In this document: piece by piece, positions 49,871 through 60,705 of the stretch | Layout of the letters: each line of letters starts with the position of its first letter | How positions within the stretch are numbered: the stretch's first letter is position 1 | Origin: Diadema setosum | Taxonomy: Eukaryota; Echinodermata; Echinoidea; Diadematoida; Diadematidae | Assembly: GCA_033980235.1 (NCBI GenBank) | Contig: CM067072.1 | Location: forward strand, 29,796,059-29,860,058 | Direction of reading: 5' to 3' | Length of the DNA: 64,000 bases | Translations under genes and position numbers: made by a program | Notes under the pieces: generated by a model | What the model saw: only the letters and a program-made list of their open reading frames with translations | What the model was told of the DNA's origin: nothing | Databases searched by the model: none

Positions 49871-52800
49871 CGGATTAGGCCTGTTTACGTTCGAATGTCG
49901 ACAAGTGTTACAGACGAGCAAGGGAAAGGCGGTCTCCCCACCAGTGCTCGCTGGCCGAACTGGATTGGTCTGAGGTATACAGCTATAGCTGCTGGCTGAA
50001 TGGCCGGCCAGATTCTGGAATGCATTTCTTTCAAACCCGTAAACTTTTGACTTTTCCTACGAGTTTTATAATAAGACTTGCATACTTCGCTCGTTATCCC
50101 CTCCCTTTCTCTCTCACTTAAGCTTTCCATATTTCTTCTATTTTTTCAGCCTTTGCTATAACATTTGATTACTTGAAGGATTCATCACATAGAATCTGAT
50201 TCAATGATGTTACAAAATTCCATCTCACGCGAGTGGACAGTGTTATGGGTTGGTGTGCGGTGCGCGATGCCTGTCGGGTTTCGTATGCTGTGTATATTGA
50301 TAAAAATACATCAAATCCGATGCATTCACTCAGTGCGTTACTGAGGGGAACAAATTTGCTTGGACAGTGACACTGATTTAAATCTGTTACGTGGTTGATG
50401 ATTACGTAATAACTTTACGTCTACGGTAGATAACTGGTCCAGACTACGCGTATAAAGCCAAAATGACGTGACTTCACATTATTCACCTAAACTGGTGGAC
50501 AGATTTTACATCCGCAGCGTTACATTATCTTACTTAGATCTTCTGCTCTTCATTTTACTACCAATTTTTAATTAAAAGCGCGCCCCAGCTGACGTTGCCG
50601 TGGAAATGAATGGTATGTACGGCGAAGTTCTGGTCCAAGTTAGCCCTAATCTGTAGTAGTGTTGGTCAGACTAGGGACAGTTTAGGATTCATGAGAACCC
50701 CTTTCAAACTCTTTTGCTCCTCCTAAATCCCTTCTGTTGATTTCTTCTCAGTTTAACATCGAATAGTCATTATGTGTGATATCAAACGATAGCGAATACA
50801 TGGTATATCTCGATGCATTCATATTAACGTGATGCGTGGAACGAAATTGCGATATCATGAAGGTGTATAACAGCTTAATTTGAAATGGAAATTTTCAAAA
50901 GACAAGCGGAATCGTCCTATGTTTTTATAGAAAGTTCTCTTAATTCAATCTGTGTCTGCAATTACGACCTACAATGAAAATGAATCACAAAGGCATTTTT
51001 GTCAATTGCCACGTTGCGGTTTTTTTCTCTCACCATCAAAGAAGTGATATTCTCATCTTCTTGTTCTTCTTGTTCTTCTCTTTCTTCCCCCTCTTCTATT
51101 TCTTTTTATATTCATCTATCTCTTACTTTCCTTTTCTCTCCCCTGCTCTTCTGTGCTTCTATCTGTCCATCTTTGCATATCACCATCTTCGTAACACACA
51201 CAGGCTTACATTGATCAGAGCACAAATATGGAACGAATCCCCGGACGTAATCCAGCCGAAATAGTTGTGAGCAAAAGGCACCTCATCTAGACAGCCAATA
51301 TGGCGTGTCAAGACAGTCAAACAATTAAAGCCGTGCAGCGACGAAGCGATGTGCCAAGCGCTACCTAAGGCGGCAAACTTTCACACCGCGATTTTTAAGC
51401 CGGATCTTCGCGGAGCTGGCCCACCGTAATTCCGAATCCCACCTATATTGCTGTCACCTGTGGTATGCGAGAGGTGAGAAGTAAAAAGGCGGAAAGGTGA
51501 TGTGATTTCTATGCACATGTGACAACATGGTATGATTATTGGAAAAGGATTTGTGTGTCAGTGACAGTCATCGGGACTGATGTTGCCGTTTCTCGACAAA
51601 GTTTTCAGCATGTGTGCGTGTCTGTACCTGTGAGTGTAGGGATCCCCCTCCCACACACACACACGCACCTTCGAGTTTGATGGTCTGATTGCGTGTGTGT
51701 GTTTGTATCTACTGTAATCGTAATACTGTGAGGGAAAAGAGAAAAAAAAAGAAAAAAGTACTCACACTTGTGTTCTACATAGGCCTACCTATGTTTATGT
51801 TAACTATTATTGAACTATAGCAGTTGCAGTGCAAAAACAAAACAAACAGAATGCTTACGATATACCTAGATTTGTCAAACTTTGCTTGCAAATCTTGTGC
51901 ATATTTAGAATAATTTCATACTTTTGAAACAAAATGAAAGAATCCGAACAATTACCTTTAAAAATGTTGCAAATAAGGTTACATAATGTACCTAGTGATA
52001 TTAATGTGTGCAATAATCTTGATCCAGTCAAGATTGTTAGAATGTTATTTTTTGAAAAGTTGAGAGTTATTACTACATGTTTGATTTAAAACTGGGATGT
52101 GAACAGGGTCTGGGCATCACTCACTGTTGTTCGTGTCATGCTGCCCTGTTTGTTTTCACACGACATCGTTTGTTACATTCTGTCTCATTTTTCGCGTTCG
52201 CCCCGATGTCGAAAAATTCCCTGTTATCTTTACCCCTGTGCGTGCGCGCTGGCTGCTAGCTGCCTACACTGGCCATAATGTTCGCTCCCCGCGCTCTCCG
52301 TGAGATGTGTGACGTGTCTGCGACCATGACTGGAATGCGCAGTATTTGGCGGTTGACATTGTGCGTGAGCGAGCCAGTCAGAAACAATAACAACGAAATT
52401 ACACGGAAAATCAAACGGAGCGGGGAAAACGAAAATATGGCGATGACGGAAGCAGCAAAGGGAGAAAAGGAAGAAATATTGCCTCGCAAAGATTAACTTG
52501 TAAATGCCAGGTAAGAAAGGGGTTTGGTGACATTGATAAGTTTGACAAGTTGGACAAGTATGAGACTGAGGTATGCGCAATATTATCTTTAAAGTTTTTT
52601 CCCCTGTTTTATTACACAAGTGAGAACCACGTTTCCCCATCTTTCCTTTTTTTTCCCTTTGTTTGTTCTCTTCGGCATGAAGAAGCACAGCGAGAAAGGA
52701 ACATAACACCGCTTTCTCGCCGACCCTACGGGTTTAGCCGTCAAATCTGTAGTCGGGATTTGGACTAAGAGGGCGTCTTTATTTCGCGCCTAGAAACTGA

Positions 52801-55627
52801 CTCTGCAGGCGCGCGTAAGGTGATAGCTCGCCCAATTCATCAACGGAATTCAGCTCTGCGCCTCTCTTTTCCTTTCTTTCTTTCTTTTTCCCTCTCTGCC
52901 CTTCTCTCTGTCTTTCTCTGCAAGTTGCACCTTCCCCTGGATCTCGAAAACATCAAACCGCTACAAGTATTTTCTGGGATGAAAATAGTTTTATACCCCA
53001 AGATTGTCGCACCTCCTCCTGAAGTCTCTTCATCTTTTCTCAAGAAATCCAAACTCACCTTTATCCTTCTCACCTCGTGGTGCCGTTCATTTCTCTTTCA
53101 CTGCTTCTTTGATTCATTCTACTCTTAACAAGACATTCTTGGGGGAAAGGTATTTACTCAGATAAAGGGTGTAAATATTTAGTCAAGGTCTCACAAATTT
53201 GATATTATTGAGCGGCAAAGGATACTTTCAGGCGAAGAATTCAAACCGTGTGTGACGGGGAAAAAAAAGTGTGAGAAGAAAAAAAGAAAGAGAGAGAAAA
53301 GGTGCGGGGGTGCACTATGTCATTCTGATCCAACACGAAGTTATGTCCGCCCAAGTCAAGGATGATGAAAGACATAGAGAATTAAAGACAGAAAGGGAGA
53401 GAGAGAGGGAGGTAGATAGGTAGATATATAGATAGAAAGAGAGGGAGGGGGTGAGATGAACAATTTCAACACGCCTTGAAAACTCGCTCTCGAACGTATT
53501 TGTCCTAAACTTCGCGATAGTTTGCGGGGTACGACAGCGCCACTTTCCAGATGGCAGCTACGGATCTTGCCTTCTCCTTCTTTGCCAACAGAGGTTTCCG
53601 CTGTGCTCTTCAAAGTAGCTAGTTAAAAGAATGATTACTCTCGTCCCCATCTCCTTCCCCCTTCGAGAGAAAGGAAACACTCCGAAGTTTGACCAGAGTA
53701 GTTTTTTAATAAGGCTGGGACCTTCTTGGAAAGGCAGTCTCCGTGGATAGTTCTTCGAACTCATCAACACCTTTAAAGATCCTTGCATAGTTCAACCATC
53801 GTGTATGTACCTTTGTAGAGTTGTCTTACTAACGGAAAACATTCAAGGCTGAGAATATGGTACGGGCAAATGCTATCAAAATAAAAATGAGCCACAATTC
53901 ACTAATTTAACTAACATTGAAGAATCGATAGGCAAAATGGACTGTACTGACTGAGATGGCAAAGCCACTTTTGTGGCTTTTGTGACAATAGGATAAAAAG
54001 TAGCACGAAAAGACATTTGCTCGCAGTCGCAATATCTTTGACGGAAGTTAAGATAGTTGGTGGTTCAGTGTTTTATTATACTGAGATATTGACAATTTTG
54101 GTTGGCAGTGTTAGGTTTTGCTTATGCTAAAATTCCAACACGTACTTTATCATAATGGACGACAAAACTTGAAACAAGTTTTGATCCGTTTTCTGTGTTC
54201 ATGATTGTACACTAGAAGAAACCAACGCAAGATCCCAATGTGGAGTTACAGTTGTCTAAACATTTAATTCGGTTCTCGGGTAAATACATTAAAGTTTAAC
54301 AGCAGCTCTCTTTCCAACTAACAGACTTGCAAGTTTTCTCCTTCGTTTGCCGAAGTGTTACATAAGAAATCAATTGTCAACAACTTGAACAAAGATGTAT
54401 ATATCTTTTTATTTTTTCCTTCAATAGACGTTACCATATTGTGATACTGACACATTAATATCACAGTGAGGTTTGATTTTACACCCGGGATTTTACAATT
54501 TACTATAAATGAATGACTATGATATCACACTTTACATCCGCATACTAGCCCTCCTTGGCATGATACACCTGTTGCCTATTTATGAAATGTAGCCTAAAGC
54601 AGGCACAAGACCACCTCCCTTCACCGGCTCTCAAAGCCTAATACGGATAGACTTCTGTACCGTACTCTATTGGAAGCACACGTACTCGTACTCCGCGCCG
54701 GAATCGTGTTCATCCGTCACAACACGACATCGCCGCAACCAAATGGTTTAGATTGAGTGCTATCGCTAGTCATCGTCGACGAGGATGGATGAACGACGGT
54801 TCACATGAAGGTTGGCTGAGGAATGTGGCTGAAAACCAATAGGCCTCTTGGTTATGTATTCAAAGTAATGAGTTATGTTTTTCTGGGGACTCGGTATAGG
54901 TCTTGCAATGTCTTCCGTTCAACATTCCAATTGACACATTTCAACACTTTGCGTATGTTTTTTTTTTTGTTGTTGTTGTTGCTATTATTATGATGCGCAG
55001 GACTCGGGCAAGGTTCTTGAATGTCATGAACAACCTCTATTACACACTGTTACAGTTTTGATAAGTAATCAACCATTCTCATTTACTCACCATTCTCAGA
55101 GAAAAATCCATTATATGCTGAATGTGTAGCGATTCAACAAGCTGGCATTGCACACAGGTCATTGAGGATTGTCGTCCCCCCCCCCCCCCCCCCAAAAAAA
55201 AAGTAACGCTGTTAATGCCTTCCATCTACGAACTCGACTCGATGAATTGTTAAACATGAAATGAAATAGTGAATCTCGGGCCATCTCTTCCAACGCTTTT
55301 GTCTCTGATTATTTTCGTCATTCAGAAACGATGATTCCTTGAATTAACAATTACTTCTTGCATCTCGGAGTTGCTTTGGAATCGCTAATCATAGATAATG
55401 ATCACATCACATGTTACAGAAAGTAGTCCTTAGTTAATGACAAATCGAGAGTGTTCAAAGTGGATGCATTGTGGTGTAATAGCTAAATCTATGGATACAG
55501 CGAGTAAATATCTCCTCGATGTTTGATGTGACTTTAATATAAGAGGGGCAAAATAAACGAACAAAAGAAGAGAAAAAAGTAGAAGAGAATTGTGAAGCTG
55601 AAAGTTAAAATGTTTCTATGTGATGGC
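49871..55627. other. Intergenic; exon-like segment at 52.2-52.5 kb
   Basis: At 52278-52510 a plus-strand frame (...EAAKGEKEEILPRKD) ends just before CCAG|GTAAGA, a strong donor word (GT at 52511). A CT-rich tract lies at 51055-51170 and another at 52860-52925. A C17A10 run is at 55177-55203. Nothing matches a known gene. Confidence 0.35.
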
Positions 55628-55778
55628 ATTAGGGAGCTTTAGATTTTAGACGCTGAAAAGAGAAAAAAACATGATCTGAGCGTGCGCAGTAACTTGATCC
55701 GCGCTACTGCGCAAGCTCAGACCATGTTTTTTTTTTCTCTTTGAACGTCCGCGCGTCTAAAATCTAAAGCTCCCTAAT
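55628..55778. mobile_element. 151-bp hairpin MITE
   Basis: It starts ATTAGGGAGCTTTAGATTTT and ends in the exact inverse over about 26 bp. The interior also pairs: GAGAAAAAAACATG with CATGTTTTTTTTTCTC, and GAGCGTGCGCAGTA with TACTGCGCAAGCTC. Nearly the whole element is one stem-loop. The target duplication is unclear. Confidence 0.8.
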
Positions 55779-55800
55779 ATCGGTTGCGACAACATTTTCT

Positions 55801-56225
55801 GACTTATTTACTTACTTACTGCCCGGTATGCCTCTATTCGCATGTCAGAGCAGCAACGAACATCCTCCACTTCTGACGGTCCTGGGCGAGTTTCTGGATA
55901 GATCCCCATGTATGTTTTAGGGCCTTTAATTCTCCCTCCACTGTTCTTCTCTGGGTGGTCTTGGAACGTCCCCTCTTTCTCTTTCCTTCAGGTGTCCAGT
56001 GAAGTGCTACACGAGTGATATTTTGAGCATCCATCCTGAGTACATGCCCAATCCATTTCCATCTTCGTCTCGGAACAATAGTACTCATGTCTTCTTGATT
56101 GCACTTGGAGAGCAATTCTTCATTAGATATCTTGTTGGGCCAGAAAATTCGAAGGGTTCTTCTGAGGCTACGTGTGTGGAAGACTGACAGTTTTCTGACG
56201 TCTCTCTCTGTCATTCTCCAGCGCT
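55801..56225 (-). pseudogene. 5'-truncated non-LTR retrotransposon, reverse transcriptase C-terminus
   Basis: The frame starting at 56214 reads MTERDVRKLSVFHTRSLRRT, then LRIFWPNKISNEELL, RRRWKWIGHVLRM, ALHWTPEGKRKRGRSKTTQR and RRTVEGELKAL, ending AALTCE-stop. This is the C-terminal region found after the RT domain in endonuclease-reverse transcriptase polyproteins of RTE-like elements (W-IGHVLRM and GKRKRGR words). Upstream, WRM continues in frame only briefly before a stop (SEK-stop-SERWRM), and the RT catalytic core is absent. After the stop codon a very short 3' UTR ends in (TAAG)n at 55801-55822, the genuine 3' terminus. It is a dead-on-arrival copy of the kind LINEs leave by incomplete reverse transcription. 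Confidence 0.85.
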
Positions 56226-57326
56226 CTGATCATTTTTCTGAGTAGTGGAAGTAATGATCGTGATGATGTATTCCCTTCACATTTCTCCTATATCTGTACA
56301 TATGCAGTTCATAGTTTATACGAGCATTTGCGGATGAGAGGTTGTTGCTGACCTTCTCTTGAAATAGACTTGTAACTTGGGTATTTGAAAAACTGGATAT
56401 GTCTTCATGAAAACTATGTGTTATAAATATTTATGCATAGACCAGTTTCATATCAGAATGTACAGGCGAATATGTGTCCTTTTCAACCAAAGCTACACAT
56501 GTAGCACTCTTGCAAGAAGTACCATTTTGGGCTTGGTTGCTTTTGATTGTTCTTTTAATCAGAAAGTTGATCCATGTTTTGAAAATTGCGCAGTTCAGAT
56601 GTCATAAGATAATGATCATTGCTATAGATGTGATCTTACTTGTTGGTGTGCACTTCAACGTGTTATACAAACCATGTAGTATTTACAACACCCTTCCCCT
56701 AAACGTAATATTGCTACCAATTAAGGCGTTGCAGCTTTACGATCATTAGGTATGATGGATAGTTTAATTCCTTTCGATTTGTTCCGAAAGATGAAAATTC
56801 AGTTATGACTTCATGCAGGCTGTTCTGAGTTCATGTTGTGCTTGGTGAGTTCATTCTTGGACGAGATATTTTTACCACGACGGCTTGTATTATCCGTACT
56901 ACTATCGTATAAAATGATGTCTAGCAATAGTAGGGTAATATCGTAATTGGGCTCCATGAGAGAAAAGGTAGATAAGAGAATTATCTCTGTCATGGTCCTA
57001 AGAATCCGGCTTGAACAGTATTAACCTTTGTGATGAAAATTGATTTCATAGACGCTAAACGGAATTTGGTTCAAGGGCAAGAGTAGATTGAATCGACTAA
57101 CCGTCTTCTGATGAAACAAAATGTGTTATTTTGCATTGTGAAGACTGTTAATTGTTAGCTTAAATAACATAATAGAATTATCTTTTTTTCTCAAGTTTGA
57201 TCTGAATGTAATTCTAGGAAAGAACTGGCCGCTGGAAAGAATACACATAAGACATTTAACAAGTGCAATTTCAAGAAACATAATCATACTGACAGTGCCT
57301 ATTGGGGACAGGTAAGAAGTTTATAT
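56226..57326. other. Intergenic, no gene recognised
   Basis: AT-rich sequence. Open frames near 56407-56749 encode hydrophobic residues but have AT-driven composition and no motif. Confidence 0.5.
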
Positions 57327-57346
57327 ATAATAATTATATAATTATA

Positions 57347-57399
<53 letters not shown>

Positions 57400-57413
57400 A
57401 TTATATAATTATA

Positions 57414-57472
<59 letters not shown>
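57327..57472. repeat. AT microsatellite with duplicated AT-rich block
   Basis: The block TAATAATTATATAATTATAT appears twice (about 57328 and 57395), each followed by a long (TA)n run. Confidence 0.9.
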
Positions 57473-58555
57473 TTGATAGAACGTGAAAGCATAACGAAGC
57501 TTCTAGATATTTAATTCACTTTGGTTAATTCCAGAAGAATTAATTAAGACTACATGAGTTTGTAAAATGTGAAAATTATTCGCAACATGGATTTATTACC
57601 TTTTTTTTTTTCTTGTACAAATACACGATTGTCGTCGACCCTACGAAATACATTAACTCTACACCGTGCATATAGACGCACAGATGTCGGAACTGCATTA
57701 CCTCGAATGACGTAAATCTCATTGTCAACATCTCAAGTTAAATACATCTTTTGAAGTCGCCTCATTTCCTTCTGCAAAGGGTCTCCCCGTGCACTTTTCC
57801 CCACTTCTCTCTGTTTGTCTCGGTCGTGTGCAAATTTCGGCACAGACCCGAAACCGTTTCTCTATGTTGCGTGGCCAATTTCACGCAAATCAGCCCCCTC
57901 AAACACTCGCCCCGCTCTTGTTCTCTCTCTTTCGGCCTGCACCAAACGATACTTCGCCTCGCCAGTAAAACGCAAATACAGCTAGCCAGCCCACACAATC
58001 TCTTCAACTAAATGCTCACAAGTTCCAATCCCACTATCCATGAGGCAAGGGGGACCAGCCATTATACCCTCTAACACTTTGAAGTCAAGCAGCATCCCAT
58101 TCAAGAAAAGGCGGGAAGAGAGATCGAGTCGCACCTTATCAAGTTGGCATTGTCGATCTTTCAATTAAAATGATAATGGATTTGCTACCGGAGGTGATAC
58201 TTCTTCTCTATTATCCCTGAAACAGGAACCCCTCTTCAAGAGAAGTCTCGCGTAATTTCGCCTCAAGAGAGGGGCACTTCCTTTTTCATAGAGGAAAAAA
58301 AAAGTGGCAAGGAGGGGGGGGGGGGGGGGAGATAGGTACTACTTCTATATACCACAATTTCTCAGGAACCGGTTCTCTATCTGCTCCGTTACGCGATATC
58401 CTCTCCAACCTCTCTCGTTGTCCCATGTCTGGCCCGCTAGTCCGAGTTATCCTCCTAGGGCTTTGCTCCACTTACACTCGCAATAAATACACTTCAGACA
58501 CTGGTAAGACTCATCAATAGGGGAACAATTCACCTTTCTTCATCCGCCGAAGGGG
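57473..58555. other. Intergenic, no gene recognised
   Basis: Contains a G run at 58313-58330. Short frames only. Confidence 0.5.
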
Positions 58556-59235
58556 CCCCCTCTCTCCCCTCTTCCCCCTTTCCTCTTTCTCTCTTCTACT
58601 TTTTTCTTTCGTCTCTCTCCATTTCTCCCTTTCTATCTCTCTGCCTTTCTCTCTCTCTATCTATCTGCCTCTCTTGTAATCCATTCATCCATTTTTCTTT
58701 TCATCTCGGCATCCATATGAATCTTCATTTACTATCATTTGCTTGTCTTCCTTAGCCAGTTCCTCTCTATACCTCCTTTTCTATCAATCAATCAATCAAC
58801 CAATCTATTTATTTATCTATCTATCTACCTATACCTATCTATATAAATCTATCCATCTATCCGTCCATGTATGTATGTATGTATGTATGTATGTATGTAT
58901 GTATGTATGTATCTATCTATCTATATATGTGGATATGAAATATATATATATATATGTATATATATCTATCTATCTATCTATCTATCTATAAATATATGTA
59001 TCTATCTATCTATCTATTTACCTATACCTACATATCTACCTATCTATATACCAATCTATCTATCAATCTAACAATCTATCCATCTGTCCATCTATCTATG
59101 TATCTATCTATCTATCTATGTTGTATTTATATACATTTTCTCTCTCCATGGCTTTCTCTATATCCCTCCATCTCTCCTCCTCCTCATCTTCCTCTTCCTC
59201 CTCCCCCTCTCTCTTTTCCTCTAGGTTTCCTTTTC
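58556..59235. repeat. Pyrimidine-rich tract with (ATGT)n and (TATC)n arrays
   Basis: C/T-rich at 58556-58670. The (TATG)n array at 58866-58911 passes into (TATC)n, which continues with interruptions to about 59120. A second pyrimidine-rich stretch runs at 59140-59225. The Tyr/Ile/Leu-rich frames through it are array artefacts. Confidence 0.9.
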
Positions 59236-60620
59236 TTTATACTTCTTGTGATGTGACGCACATCAAGGGAAAAAAATGATAGAGAGGAGTTCTCCAATAT
59301 TGTTGGGTAAAACGATCGCACCATTAAAAAAAAAAAGAAGCTCCAAGCCTTTGTTGCGCCGTGATGCGGCAAAAATATGGATTGCCCCACGCGAGAAATC
59401 AAAAAGCATTGTTTTCTTAAGAGACAAGCCTCGTAATAGTGTCATCCTAGCAACAGAGAGAGATCACGTCGACCCTTAGGGCCCCCGCATCACTGGCTTA
59501 CATCATGCCAAGACAGAGATGCCCTAGAGGTTAAACTGATGCGTAATAGTTCATATTCTTTTTTGAGGGGGGGGGGGGGGGGGCAGGCAGGGAAGCTCAT
59601 TCTTTTATAAACTCATATTGGGATGCCTCCATCGGGTTAAAAAAAAAAAGACAATTTTTCAGACATGTATTGAGTTAGACACAAAGACAAAGATGTTTGA
59701 ATCATTTGGGTTTTTTTTTTCTTTGACCAGCAGAATCGCCTTGGTCAGAGTGTTAGCACAAGTATCTGAAACAAGGTTGTGATTTTTCTCTTCATGACAG
59801 CGAAAGGATATCATTAGAGATATACTGAAACATTGATTTTTCAGAATAAAACTGCAAAGTCAATTTAATGTTGTGACCTGACGGTAGTGTGTGTCAACTC
59901 ACGCTTGAGTGTAATCGTATGTCAGTTACCAATGTGGTCTTTATAGCGTATAGCCGATAGCAGTCTCTCATTCAAGGAGAAAAGATAACGAAGATTTTAC
60001 AATGGCTGCTTGAAAACAAATTTAATGCGACAGGAACCAACATGCGATCTGGAAAATCGAATGTATGAAAGCACAGTAATTAAGCTAATGTTTGCTTGGC
60101 CAACATAATTGATAATCAAGGCTCGTACAAGCACTTATTTCATATCCGTTATGTGCGATTGATCTCATGTCATAACAACCGGTTAGTCTTTGAATAAAGG
60201 GTAAAAACTGAATAAGAAAGCGTAATGTACCAAATCTTGCAAAGTGATGTGACTGTGGTATTTAGTCAGTGTTAGCACATTATTATACAACCGAAGTATT
60301 GCATTTGCAGTATATCTTTGAAATTAATCTTATAGATTGCCAGGTGATTATTAAACTTTTAGACAGTGTACATTTTAAAAGAAAAAAATGTACATTTTGA
60401 CAACTAATTCGAGAAAAAAAAATCCTTCTAGAATATACTGCACTGCCATAAAATATGAAAATATGGGGTCTTTGGTCTGGATAATTACTATTATCTGCTT
60501 GCATTATCACATGCGTAAATATGTGAACATATGTATTTATTCATCTTTCTCTCTGTACATGATATTGTATAAACAAGTATGTGTGTGTGTGCGTGCGTGT
60601 TTGTATGTTATATAATAAAT
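59236..60620. other. Intergenic, no gene recognised
   Basis: Long G run at 59566-59583 and A/T runs. A (GT)n stretch lies at 60577-60602. Confidence 0.5.
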
Positions 60621-60625
60621 GTTTT

Positions 60626-60628
60626 ATA

Positions 60629-60700
<72 letters not shown>

Positions 60701-60705
60701 TTATA
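60626..60705. repeat. (TA)n microsatellite
   Basis: TA run interrupted by two TATG units. Confidence 0.95.

Noticed and set aside
52230..52709. Minus-strand frame of 159 codons
   Set aside because: Longest frame in the window but mixed composition, no domain recognised, and no ATG-context or splice evidence.
58743..59256. Tyr/Ile/Leu-rich long frames
   Set aside because: Products of (TATC)n and (ATGT)n arrays.
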